In this document: piece after piece, positions 27,498-35,623 of the stretch
How the letters are laid out: every line of letters starts with the position of its first letter
How positions within the stretch are numbered: the first letter of the stretch is position 1
From: Collinsella sp. AK_207A
Lineage (GTDB): Bacteria; Actinomycetota; Coriobacteriia; Coriobacteriales; Coriobacteriaceae
Direction: 5' to 3'
Assembly (NCBI RefSeq): GCF_902501965.1
Contig: NZ_CABWID010000010.1
Span: forward strand, 1-64,000
Length of the DNA: 64,000 bases
Position numbers and translations under genes: made by a program
Notes under the pieces: model-generated
Told to the model about the DNA's origin: nothing
Database searches by the model: none
The model's input: the letters and a program-made list of their open reading frames with translations, nothing else

Positions 27498-27671
27498 ATG
27501 GACGCGATTTTCTCCTTTTTGTTCAACACGCGCGCAGGCCTTGCCGTCCTTTTTGTGGGTGGCATCATCGCCTTCACCATCGCGGCCGTCATCCTCGAGC
27601 GCCGCACCCACAAGCTGTACGTGGATCGCGGGCCCAAGCAGACCGGAGAAGACGACGGCTTCTGGGACTAA
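27498..27671 (+). CDS. Small membrane protein, 57 aa
   Basis: ATG at 27498 follows AAGAAGG. The product has one membrane helix (about residues 13-33, GLAVLFVGGIIAFTIAAVIL) followed by a basic ERRTHK and an acidic end EDDGFWD. It is divergent from serS. No family recognised; the topology would place the C-terminus in the cytoplasm under the positive-inside rule. Confidence 0.65.
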   Translation: MDAIFSFLFNTRAGLAVLFVGGIIAFTIAAVILERRTHKLYVDRGPKQTGEDDGFWD

Positions 27672-27692
27672 CCCAAAAGCCGCCATACCCTT

Positions 27693-28781
27693 TTACTCAT
27701 AGGTTGCATAGGTTGAGAGACTCGTGGCGCTCTTGTAGTTCTTAAGCGCCGTGGTCTCGTCTACCTTCCAGGTGCCGTCCGAATCTTCCGTCAGCTCAAG
27801 AATGAAAAAGCGCCCTTCGTTCATCTTGACGTTTTTGAGCGCGGCTGCAAACAGCTCGCGGAGGTGCGCCTTCTGGTCCTCGGCGAGTGCCGGCGGGTTG
27901 TCATTGTAGTACGGAACGCCCTGCTCATAGAGGTAGTCCTTTGCGGCGGAGCTGAAGGCATCGTAGACATTGTAGACATCCGGGCATGTCGCGTCGTAGG
28001 TGACACTTGCTTCGGCCGGATTGTTATCCCCATAGCTGGCGTACACGTACGCATCGGCCTTCGTGAACGAAACGCTGTTCAGGAACCAGTCCGCCCACGC
28101 TTCCTCGTCGATGCCGGAACCCGCCACGTCGTAGCCCGTCATGTACGGCATGTTGCTCTCGAGCCACTTTTTCGCCAGCGCACGATACTCCTCGGTCGTG
28201 GGAATCGCGCCTATGTAGCTGTCCGCGGCACTGGACGCGGCATTCTGTTGGGCCTGCTCATCTTCCTTGCTGGTATCGGAGGAGGAATCGTAGCTGGAGT
28301 CATAGCTCGAGCTATCGGAGCGGCTGGAGAAGATGTTGTCGATGATGGAGCCGACCATATCGAGCCCGGTGCCGATAACCGAGAAAACGATGAGGATCAC
28401 GATCACGCGGGGCAGCACGCGGCGGCGACCCTTGCCCTCGCGCGATGCGGCCCGAGCGCGCGCCGCTACCTCAGCCTGCTTCTTAAGCGTGTCAACCGTA
28501 GCCTTTGAACTCGATGAGCTCGAAGTGCTCGCGGTGCTCGACGCGGTGCTCGAGGACCGGCGGCTTTCACGCCTCTTTTTGGAGCCGCGCGACGTCTCTT
28601 TTGGCGCCTGATCCGCAGACGAAGCCGGTGCCTCGTAGTCATCCTGCCGCTTGCTGGGCGCGTTGTATGGCTGGTCGTCGAAGACACAGCCGTCTTCATC
28701 GTGCAGCTGCGCGGAATCGTTCCAAGGCAGAATAGGTTCCCCCGCGTTAAAGGGATCGATGTTGGAATCCTGGCGAGCCAT
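27693..28781 (-). CDS. Unrecognised membrane-anchored protein with a Ser-rich N-terminus
   Basis: A 362-residue protein. The first 120 residues are polar and Ser/Lys-rich, probably disordered, with a basic stretch just before a single membrane helix (VIVILIVFSVIGTGLDMVG). Outside it a Ser/Asp-rich linker leads to a globular domain of about 170 residues with several tyrosines. This is the layout of a type II anchored extracytoplasmic domain. ATG at 28781 follows AGGAGA. Convergent with the small membrane gene. No family assigned. Confidence 0.65.
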   Translation of the reverse strand: MARQDSNIDPFNAGEPILPWNDSAQLHDEDGCVFDDQPYNAPSKRQDDYEAPASSADQAPKETSRGSKKRRESRRSSSTASSTASTSSSSSSKATVDTLKKQAEVAARARAASREGKGRRRVLPRVIVILIVFSVIGTGLDMVGSIIDNIFSSRSDSSSYDSSYDSSSDTSKEDEQAQQNAASSAADSYIGAIPTTEEYRALAKKWLESNMPYMTGYDVAGSGIDEEAWADWFLNSVSFTKADAYVYASYGDNNPAEASVTYDATCPDVYNVYDAFSSAAKDYLYEQGVPYYNDNPPALAEDQKAHLRELFAAALKNVKMNEGRFFILELTEDSDGTWKVDETTALKNYKSATSLSTYATYE

Positions 28782-28879
28782 GCAGTCTCCTGACGAACGA
28801 AACCCGATTCGTTGCTTCGCGCTCGTAAGCAGCGGAGCCGATTCTCCTCGGCCCCGCTCCAAAAACGCTCAGCTTGTAC

Positions 28880-29845
28880 TTAGTCCTGGCTCGGCTTGAT
28901 GGAGGGTACCTTCACGCCCTCGCCCGCCTGCTGGGCGGCGCTCATCTGCTCGAAGAGACTCGCGCTCTCGCGGAAGTCTGCCGGCAGCACCACCGTGGCG
29001 GCCTTGCCGCTCTTGGCAAACTCGTTCATCATCTCGGTCCACTGCGTGAACATGAACAGCTTGTTCGCCTCGTCGGTGGAAACGCCCGTGGCCTGGATGG
29101 TGTCCAGCGAGCCCTTGATGCCCTCGGCGATAGCCTGGCGCTGGGCCGCGATACCGCGACCGCTCTCCTCCATGGCCTCGGCCTCTGCCTTGGCCTCCGT
29201 CACGCGACGGATGCGATCGGCCTCGGCCAGGTCCTGCGACGCGGCCTTGGTACGCTGCGCGGCGTTGATCTGGTTCATGGAATCCTCGACCTCGCGCGGC
29301 AGAGCGATCTTGGTGATCAGCGTGGAGACCAGCGTGAAACCGTACGCGGCCATCTGCTCGGACACCGTGGCGTTCACGTCCTTGGCGATGTCGTCCTTCT
29401 TGGCGAAGACCTCATCCAGCGTGTACACCGGAATGGAGCTGCGCAGGGCATCGGTGATGAAGTCGCGCATCTGCGCCACCGGCTGCTGCAGCATGTAGTA
29501 GCTCTTGTACACACCGGAATCGGCGGGCGTGTTACCGCGCTCATAGCTCACATGGTACTGGGCCGAGACCTCGAGGCCGATGGTCACGTTATCCTCGGTC
29601 TTCACGTCGATGTCGAAGCCGTTCTTCATGGTGCGCAGGCTTACCGTGGCGGCCTTACGATCGATGAACGGAATCTTGGCGTGGAAGCCCGCGCCCACGA
29701 TGTTGTTGAACTTGCCCAGGCGCTCGATGATGACCGCATGCTGCTGCTTCACCACAAAGAACGTGTTCATGATCAGGATGATTAGGATGAAGGCAATGAC
29801 GATAAAGCCCGCCATTCCTCCCAGGATGCTGCCAATACCGTACAT
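28880..29845 (-). CDS. SPFH/Band 7 membrane protein
   Basis: A 321-residue stomatin/prohibitin-type protein. One N-terminal membrane helix (about residues 8-28) precedes the SPFH domain, with ERLGKFNNIVGAGFHAKIPF and LRTMKNGFDIDVKTEDNV. A long Ala/Glu-rich coiled coil follows (AEADRIRRVTEAKAEAEAME). Such proteins form oligomeric membrane platforms and often support a membrane protease; no NfeD partner is next to it here. ATG at 29845 follows GGAAGAGGAG; upstream in-frame codons at 29863 and 29878 lack a site. Confidence 0.9.
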   Translation of the reverse strand: MYGIGSILGGMAGFIVIAFILIILIMNTFFVVKQQHAVIIERLGKFNNIVGAGFHAKIPFIDRKAATVSLRTMKNGFDIDVKTEDNVTIGLEVSAQYHVSYERGNTPADSGVYKSYYMLQQPVAQMRDFITDALRSSIPVYTLDEVFAKKDDIAKDVNATVSEQMAAYGFTLVSTLITKIALPREVEDSMNQINAAQRTKAASQDLAEADRIRRVTEAKAEAEAMEESGRGIAAQRQAIAEGIKGSLDTIQATGVSTDEANKLFMFTQWTEMMNEFAKSGKAATVVLPADFRESASLFEQMSAAQQAGEGVKVPSIKPSQD

Positions 29846-29954
29846 AGGGGCTCCTCTTCCCATGATGACCTTGCGCACACCATAGCGCAGACTGACATGC
29901 GAACGCGCCGTACCGTCCAGCCTTTACACGAGCGTAACATGCGGCGCGAGACGC

Positions 29955-31205
29955 TTACAACTCCGGATACAGCGGATGCGCGGCGAGTAGCTCGTCCACG
30001 CGAGAACGCACCTGCTGGAGCGCTCCTTCATCACCCGCGGCAAAGACCGCACGGGCAATGAGCGAGCCGATCTCGTGGAACTCCTCGGCGTCGAAGCCGC
30101 GCGTGGTGCCGGCGGCGGAACCCACGCGGATGCCGCTCGTCACAAAGGGACTGCGCGGCTCGCCCGGAATCGAGTTCTTGTTGACGGTCAGGCCAACGAG
30201 GTCGAGCAGCTTCTCGGCATCCTTGCCCGTCACGTCGGCGGGCGTGAGATCAACCAGGCAGAGATGGTTGTCCGTACCGCCCGAGATCAGGCGCAGGCCG
30301 CCCTCCACGAGCCCGCAACCCATGGCGGCAGCATTCTCCACCACGTGGTCGATGTAGGTGGCGAACGACGGCTGCAGAGCCTCGCCGAGCGCCACGGCCT
30401 TGCCCGCGATCACGTGCATGAGCGGGCCTCCCTGCGTGCCGGGGAAGACGGCCTTGTCGATCGCCTTGGCAAGTGCCTCGTCGTTGGTGAGGATCATGCC
30501 GCCGCGCGGGCCGCGGAGCGTCTTGTGCGTCGTGGTGGTCACCACGTCCGCGTAGGGCACCGGGGAGGGATGCGCACCCGTGGCGACCAGGCCGGCGATA
30601 TGCGCCATATCCACCATGAACTTGGCGCCCACGCCGTGGGCGATGGCGGCCATGCGCTCAAAGTCGATGATGCGCGGATACGCGGAGGCACCGCCAACGA
30701 TCAGCGCTGGGCGCTCCTTCTCGGCCAGACGCTCGAGCTCGTCGTAGTCGATCGTCTCCGTCTCGAGGTTCAGGCCGTAGGGCACGAAGTCGTAGAGCTT
30801 GCCCGAGAAGTTGACCGGGCTCCCGTGGGTAAGATGGCCGCCCTGATCCAGGCTCATGCCGAGCACCTTGTCGCCGGGCTTGATGAGCGCGGCGTAGGCG
30901 GCCAGGTTAGCGTTGGCGCCGCAGTGGGGCTGGACGTTGGCGAACTTGGCATCGAAGAGCTCACAAGCGCGATCGCGAGCGAGGTTCTCCACGATATCGA
31001 CCTTCTCGCAGCCTCCGTAATAGCGCTTACCCGGATAGCCCTCGGCGTATTTGTTGGTCAGCACGCTGCCCACGGCCTCAAGAACGGCCGAGCTCACGAT
31101 GTTCTCGGACGCGATGAGCTCGATCGTTCCCCGCTGACGCGCGAGCTCCTGATCGAGCGCGCCGGCGACCGCCGGGTCCTCGGCAGATAGATGCGTGTCG
31201 TTCAT
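29955..31205 (-). CDS. glyA: Serine hydroxymethyltransferase
   Basis: PLP enzyme that interconverts serine and glycine and charges THF with a one-carbon unit. 416 residues, the normal length. It shows [14 protein letters not shown] near the N-terminus, the [15 protein letters not shown] segment, and the PLP lysine in [17 protein letters not shown] at 31205 follows GGAGGAGG. No THF or glycine riboswitch is evident upstream. Monocistronic, between a SPFH gene and tRNA-Leu. Confidence 0.97.
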   Translation of the reverse strand: MNDTHLSAEDPAVAGALDQELARQRGTIELIASENIVSSAVLEAVGSVLTNKYAEGYPGKRYYGGCEKVDIVENLARDRACELFDAKFANVQPHCGANANLAAYAALIKPGDKVLGMSLDQGGHLTHGSPVNFSGKLYDFVPYGLNLETETIDYDELERLAEKERPALIVGGASAYPRIIDFERMAAIAHGVGAKFMVDMAHIAGLVATGAHPSPVPYADVVTTTTHKTLRGPRGGMILTNDEALAKAIDKAVFPGTQGGPLMHVIAGKAVALGEALQPSFATYIDHVVENAAAMGCGLVEGGLRLISGGTDNHLCLVDLTPADVTGKDAEKLLDLVGLTVNKNSIPGEPRSPFVTSGIRVGSAAGTTRGFDAEEFHEIGSLIARAVFAAGDEGALQQVRSRVDELLAAHPLYPEL

Positions 31206-31320
31206 GGCAGGCCTCCTCCAGGTGGTGTGCAAATGAGGTTTTCAGGCTACACCATAGTGGCGCCGGGGGCGGTGGGTTTTCGCTCGGTGGGGGCAACGGG
31301 GCAACGCAGGCGAAGTAAGA

Positions 31321-31343
31321 AAAAGGCTCCCTCAGGAGCCTTT
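31321..31343 (-). terminator. tRNA-Leu(CAG) terminator
   Basis: On the minus strand AAAGGCTCC pairs with GGAGCCTTT around TGAG, followed by TTCTT. It lies directly 3' of the tRNA. Confidence 0.85.
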
Positions 31344-31352
31344 AACATTTGA

Positions 31353-31439
31353 TGGTGCGGGCGAAAGGACTTGAACCTTCATGGGGTTGCCCCCATATGG
31401 ACCTGAACCATACGCGTCTGCCAATTCCGCCACGCCCGC
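31353..31439 (-). tRNA. tRNA-Leu(CAG)
   Basis: Minus-strand cloverleaf: acceptor GCGGGCG with CGCCCGC, D-arm GGCGGAATTGGCAGACGC, anticodon stem TATGG/CCATA with loop TTCAGGT (anticodon CAG), a long variable arm, T-loop GGTTCAAGTCC, discriminator A and encoded CCA. Confidence 0.95.
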
Positions 31440-31540
31440 GTGCTGAACAATCATAGCGAAAGCAATGGCACCGTGCAAGCTCTTTTTTGATGAGTCGCAC
31501 GCGTGCCCCGCAACACGCTCTGCGGGATCCAAGGCACCTA

Positions 31541-32017
31541 TCAGGCGCCGCAGTACTCCCGCATCACCCGAACCATGCCCTCGGCATCCGTCTGGGCGCG
31601 GACGCGAGCCACCTGTTCCTCGTCCATAAAGACCTGCATGAGCGCCTGCAGGGCGGCAACCTGCTCATTAGCATGGGCGAGAAGCCCCAGGTTCACGATG
31701 AGCTCCGCGGGCACCCGATCGCACATGCCACCCATACCCTGAAAGTCGATGGGACGGCGCGGGCGAACAATCGCGATATAGGGCTTGTTCAGGTGCTCGG
31801 GATCGGTGTGCGGAATGGCAACGTTGATCGCCTGACAGGGCAGTCCGGTGGGGTAGCTCTCCTCGCGCGCCTTGATGGCCCCGAGCCAAGTGTCTTTGAC
31901 GTAACCTCGCGCCTTGAGCTCCACACCCAGTTTGTTAAAGAAGCCGGCACGGTCGCGCGCGTCGAAATCGAGGAACACGAGCTCGGGCTTGAATAGGCTG
32001 GTATCCACGGAGGTCAT
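31541..32017 (-). CDS. PTS EIIA, galactitol/fructose-like
   Basis: A 158-residue soluble EIIA of the mannitol/fructose/galactitol superfamily. The phosphorylated His70 is in VAIPHTDPEH, and the surrounding GLPCQAINVAIPH pattern is closest to GatA. ATG at 32017 follows GAGGGGAG. It lies downstream of a GatB-like EIIB but past a strong terminator, and no EIIC is in the neighbourhood. It could serve a permease elsewhere or act as a regulatory EIIA (PtsN-like); I favour the former because of the EIIB next door. Confidence 0.85.
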   Translation of the reverse strand: MTSVDTSLFKPELVFLDFDARDRAGFFNKLGVELKARGYVKDTWLGAIKAREESYPTGLPCQAINVAIPHTDPEHLNKPYIAIVRPRRPIDFQGMGGMCDRVPAELIVNLGLLAHANEQVAALQALMQVFMDEEQVARVRAQTDAEGMVRVMREYCGA

Positions 32018-32050
32018 GGCGTGCTCCCCTCGTCACCGGTTGCGTAAAAA

Positions 32051-32089
32051 CGCGAACCGGGAGCCCCAAACGAAGGCCCCCGGCTCGCG
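32051..32089 (-). terminator. Intrinsic terminator between EIIB and EIIA genes
   Basis: On the minus strand GCGAGCCGGGGGCC pairs with GGCTCCCGGTTCGC (mismatches at two positions), followed by GTTTTTACG. It follows the EIIB stop codon by about 20 bp. Confidence 0.8.
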
Positions 32090-32109
32090 AACAAGATGTT
32101 GCAATCTGC

Positions 32110-32394
32110 TTACTGGGCCATCACGTCGAGGATCTGGTTCTCGGCGTCAACCTTGCCCATACCCGTGAGGAACGGCACGCCGCTCACGTAGGCGCAGGTA
32201 ATGCCCGCCGGGGCAACGGTGGTCGCAATAAGCAGGTCGGCATTGGCGCAGCACTCGGCCGCCTTGGCGATGGCGCACTGCTCGATCTCGTACTGGCCCT
32301 CGTAACCCTTGGCGTCCAGCAGCTCGGTAACCTTCTTGGCAACGGCGTTGGAGGTGGCAACACCAGAACCGCAAGCCAGGACGATCTTCTTCAT
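32110..32394 (-). CDS. PTS EIIB, galactitol-like
   Basis: A 94-residue cytoplasmic EIIB. It opens KKIVLACGSGVATSNAVA, with phosphorylated Cys8 in the GatB-type P-loop, and keeps the Rossmann-like fold. Normal length for a free-standing EIIB. ATG at 32394 follows AAAGGAG. An EIIC is missing, so either the permease is encoded elsewhere or the system has decayed. Promoter-like TAAACT lies about 35 bp upstream of the start. Confidence 0.88.
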   Translation of the reverse strand: MKKIVLACGSGVATSNAVAKKVTELLDAKGYEGQYEIEQCAIAKAAECCANADLLIATTVAPAGITCAYVSGVPFLTGMGKVDAENQILDVMAQ

Positions 32395-32540
32395 TGTGCT
32401 CTCCTTTCAATGGTGCAGACTCCGTTAGTTTACACTACGCACCGTGCCCTGGGATGCACGTTGGTAAACCCTAGGAAACGTGCCGATCGACCACAGGACA
32501 CCCAGAAGGGGAACGCTCCTCTGCTAGACTATCCATCGCT

Positions 32541-32625
32541 GGGGGCGTGGCGGAATTGGCATACGCAGGAGACTTAAAATCTTCGGCCTTCGGGATTGTG
32601 GGTTCGAGTCCCACCGCCCCTACCA
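32541..32625 (+). tRNA. tRNA-Leu(TAA)
   Basis: Acceptor GGGGGCG with CGCCCCT (closing G-U), D-arm GGCGGAATTGGCATACGC, anticodon loop CTTAAAA (anticodon TAA), variable arm CGGCCTTCGG, T-loop GGTTCGAGTCC, discriminator A and encoded CCA. Confidence 0.95.
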
Positions 32626-32700
32626 GCCTGATTATCGAGAGACCGTAGGCATCCAGCCGATGGCCGCAACGCGCGAAGCCATCGCCATCATGCGCCTCCC

Positions 32701-33432
32701 CTAGCTCGAGGACGAAGAGGTGCTCGCGTCGCCCGCAGACACCACGGCCTGTCCCTCAACGCCCGAGAAGAAGAACACGCGGTCGAGCGCCTTCACGTAC
32801 CAGGGGGCATCCGCGTACACCTGCTGCTCGGCAGCTTCGACCTGGGATGCGGTCGTCAGTGCGCCGGAATCCGAGGAGCTCGCAGCATCCGCGGAGGAAC
32901 TGCTTGTGGAATCCCGCGAGCTGGAGTCGGTGGAGGAGCCGTCGCCGGTGACCGTGATGGAACGCTCACCGGGCATCACCATGCCCTGTTTGCGCGCCGC
33001 TTCCTCGATTCCCTGCTCGGAGAGGTAGGACTCGACCTCGGTCTCCAAGCCATCCTTGTACTCCTGCTGAATAGCCTCTTGCTTAGCAAGGATGTCACCC
33101 GTTCGGTACGAGACGTAGAGGTCGCGCACGGGGCCGTATGCATACGCGAGTAGCGCGCACGCGACCACGGCATAGAAGAGCACGCGCTGTGGACCGGTGG
33201 TGATGGCGTAGATGGCGCGGACGACGCGGTTGTCGTTCGCGTACTTCATGAAGTTGGTCCGACGCCCCGCATGCGAGCGCGCGGGATTTCGATTTCCACG
33301 AGCAGCCGTCGCACGGGCGGCATCTCCCCGCTGCGAGCGCGACGAGACCGACTCCTCCGCACGGAAGGAACGGGATGCCGTGCGCGCATGGGGGTGCGCG
33401 ATCAGTTGAGCGTTGTTGTGAGTTTCAGCCAT
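32701..33432 (-). CDS. Septum formation initiator family protein (DivIC/FtsB-like)
   Basis: A 243-residue bitopic protein. A basic, probably disordered cytoplasmic N-terminus of about 80 residues precedes one membrane helix (RVLFYAVVACALLAYAYG). A short extracytoplasmic coiled coil follows (ILAKQEAIQQEYKDGLETEV), then a DivIC-like end (EEAARKQGMVMPGE) and a Ser-rich tail of about 85 residues. FtsB/DivIC proteins link the early and late divisome. The Ser-rich extension is unusual compared with the roughly 100-residue family norm. The next gene downstream is a phosphatase on the far side of tRNA-Leu; no ftsL is near. Confidence 0.8.
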   Translation of the reverse strand: MAETHNNAQLIAHPHARTASRSFRAEESVSSRSQRGDAARATAARGNRNPARSHAGRRTNFMKYANDNRVVRAIYAITTGPQRVLFYAVVACALLAYAYGPVRDLYVSYRTGDILAKQEAIQQEYKDGLETEVESYLSEQGIEEAARKQGMVMPGERSITVTGDGSSTDSSSRDSTSSSSADAASSSDSGALTTASQVEAAEQQVYADAPWYVKALDRVFFFSGVEGQAVVSAGDASTSSSSS

Positions 33433-33519
33433 GGTGCGCCTGGTTCGTTTGAGATGTGTGTGCGCTAGGCTCTCAGCTTACCACGAGCGGCGGCGTTCCA
33501 AGCGAACTATACAATCACT

Positions 33520-33662
33520 CGTCGGCCCGCCACCATACCGAAGGGCACGCCTCTGCCCGAAGTGGCGTGCCTTTCGGTACTCTCGCCGCCGACGCACCAG
33601 CAGCCCCGCCGCCGAACGTACCAATAGGCACGGTGCGTTCGCTAGAAACGTGTCTATCGGTA
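33520..33662. repeat. Two nested hairpins with related arms
   Basis: TACCGAAGGGCACGCC (33536-33551) pairs with GGCGTGCCTTTCGGTA (33564-33579), flanked by CGTCGGC (33520-33526) and GCCGACG (33588-33594). A second stem pairs TACCAATAGGCACG (33619-33632) with CGTGTCTATCGGTA (33649-33662). The four arms share TACC..A.GGCACG. The 297-bp gap between the divIC-like and phosphatase genes has no supported ORF. Confidence 0.7.
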
Positions 33663-33729
33663 TCGTCGCGCCCGCGTTGCAGCGCCAGCACGCCGCTCGC
33701 CCGCCGGCGCCGTCTCCATCGCCTCAGCC

Positions 33730-34704
33730 CTAGCTCAGCTCCGGCGTCCACCCGATGGCCGGCTCCACACCGGCAAGGATCTCGAACATCGTTGCCGCCA
33801 TACCGGCGAGCAGGCTGTTCTCGCTCACCGTCAGCTCCTTGTAGCCACCCGTTCGCATGAGCTCGGCGATGGTGACCGCACCCGCGAGCAGCACCGGCGC
33901 ACGCTTGGCCTGCACGCCGGGAAGCGCGGCAATCTCGTCGGCCGTCTTGCCACGCAAGCGCGCGATAGCGCCTTCGACCTCATCGAGCGACAACCCGTGA
34001 AGATGCACGAAGGCGGAGTCGTACACGGCGAGCTCGTGCACAAGCGCCACGAGCGTTGTCACCGTGCCGCCCACGGCGACCAAACGATCAGGATGCACCG
34101 GCAACGCGGACCAATAGTCCCCAAACGCACCGCGAGCGAACGCGGCAGCCTGCTCAAGCTGCGCGGACGTTGGAGGAGCAGGCACCAGATAGCGCTCCGT
34201 CACGCGACGGCATCCGATGTCGATCGAGCGCACATGGTCGAGCGCAAGCGGATAGCCCGGCGCATAGCTCCCCACCGCGAGCTCGGTTGAGCCGCCACCG
34301 GAATCCGCAACCACGATACGCTGGTCGGCAAAGTCATGCGCCACGCCGTAGAAGGTCAAACGCGCCTCGATTTCACCAGGAATCACCTGCGGGCGCAGCC
34401 CCAAGGCGCCCAGTGCATCGAGCAGGACCGAGCCGTTCTTGGCATCGCGCGCCGCACTGGTAAGCGTCGTGCATATACCAGTAGGAGCAAAGGCGGCGAT
34501 CTCGCCCAAAAACGCCTGGCACGCCGCTACCACCCGCTCGACAGCCGCTTCGCTAAACCTCCCGGTCGCGTCCACGCCCTCGCCGAGGTCGGTGATGATC
34601 GTGTGCTTATGCGAACCGACGATGGCTCCCTCTTGCACGGTCGCCAGCACGAGACGCGAGGATACCGTCCCCAGATCGATCGCCGCCACGCGATACTCAG
34701 CCAT
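33730..34704 (-). CDS. Ppx/GppA-family phosphatase
   Basis: A 324-residue exopolyphosphatase / pppGpp phosphohydrolase-type protein with an actin-like ASKHA fold. Phosphate 1 loop is AAIDLGTVSSRLVLA near the N-terminus, and phosphate 2 loop is VADSGGGSTELAVGS, with the GGTVTTLVAL segment near residue 215. It lacks the C-terminal HD-like domain of long PPX, matching the short single-module form. ATG at 34704 follows AAGGAG. It may hydrolyse polyphosphate or stringent-response nucleotides; sequence alone does not choose between them. Confidence 0.88.
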   Translation of the reverse strand: MAEYRVAAIDLGTVSSRLVLATVQEGAIVGSHKHTIITDLGEGVDATGRFSEAAVERVVAACQAFLGEIAAFAPTGICTTLTSAARDAKNGSVLLDALGALGLRPQVIPGEIEARLTFYGVAHDFADQRIVVADSGGGSTELAVGSYAPGYPLALDHVRSIDIGCRRVTERYLVPAPPTSAQLEQAAAFARGAFGDYWSALPVHPDRLVAVGGTVTTLVALVHELAVYDSAFVHLHGLSLDEVEGAIARLRGKTADEIAALPGVQAKRAPVLLAGAVTIAELMRTGGYKELTVSENSLLAGMAATMFEILAGVEPAIGWTPELS

Positions 34705-34836
34705 ATCAAGCTCCTTTGCCCTATGCCCTCGCTTCATGCAACATCGTATGCAAAAGCGGGGCCGCTTTCGCGATCCCGCTCATCCTATCCCATGACGCGC
34801 CGTGCGCACACGTCCCATACGCTAGGCGCGACGGCC

Positions 34837-35411
34837 TTACGGACGAGCCCCGTTCGACCGGCGATAGAACCGCATAACCATGATCGCCGCACAGGAGAGC
34901 CCCGCTGCCGCCACGAAGGCAAGAAGCACGTAGGCCTCGCGCGTGCCGGCAACGGTAGCCGCGGCCATATCGGACGCGCCCACCTGCGCCGCGAGCATGA
35001 GGGCGAACGCCACGAACAGCGCGGGAACCAGCGGATCGGCCCATCCGCGAGCACGCGTCCAACGAGCAGCATGGGGGAACGAGACGGCGCAGAAGCCGCA
35101 TACGATGCCCGAGATGTAGAGAACTCTGGCCACCATGAAGATGCGGCGGGTGGCGAAGCGTCGGTTGAGATACGACGGGTGGGCATGATGACCGCAAAAA
35201 CCAGCAAATATGCCGTGGTCATCCACTGGACGGTCGCTGTGTTGACCTCGAACTCATCCATGAGCGCGGGAAACGTGACGTTCATGGCCGTCTCGACCAC
35301 CACGTCCGCAAACGACATGATGCCGGCGGCGACCACCGACATAATGAGCCGCGCATCGAGCACGCGCTCAAACTCCCCGGCAGCGATCGGGGGCTGCTCC
35401 GTAACCTGCAT
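34837..35411 (-). pseudogene. Remnant of an MFS drug-type transporter (DHA2/EmrB-like)
   Basis: The start (ATG 35411 after GGGAG) encodes an MFS N-terminus, with a first membrane helix and the loop VQWMTTAYLLVFAVIMP typical of DHA2 pumps. Near 35180 a one-base deletion shifts the frame, after which SYLNRRFATRRIFM and a third-helix segment (ARVLYISGIVCGFCAVSFP) are readable. The text then jumps to what looks like the last helix (SNGARP end at 34837). Intact members have about 480 residues, so roughly 330 are lost. Two events, a frameshift and an internal deletion, make it non-functional. Confidence 0.8.
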
Positions 35412-35566
35412 GTTGTACTCCCGGGATTGCGATATGCCCGGGTGGGAACGTCTCTGGTGCGCGCGGACATGCGCATGATAGTGGGTTTTCGAAAACGCTG
35501 CAGGTAAGTTTTCCCCACCTGTGGAATTCGAGATGCCTGCTCCATGAGGTACCCGACAAGGAAAAA

Positions 35567-35600
35567 GGGGATCGGCACCCTGTCCAGGTGCCGACCCCCC
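35567..35600 (-). terminator. Intrinsic terminator after surface PHP protein
   Basis: On the minus strand GGGGGTCGGCACC pairs with GGTGCCGATCCCC around a 7-base loop, followed by TTTTTCC. Confidence 0.85.
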
Positions 35601-35623
35601 TGCTTCGCCGCTCGCTCGCCGCG

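Noticed and set aside
33515-33751. 78-codon minus-strand frame in the hairpin region
   Set aside because: It runs through the inverted repeats and into the phosphatase gene, with an Arg-rich product typical of shadow frames.
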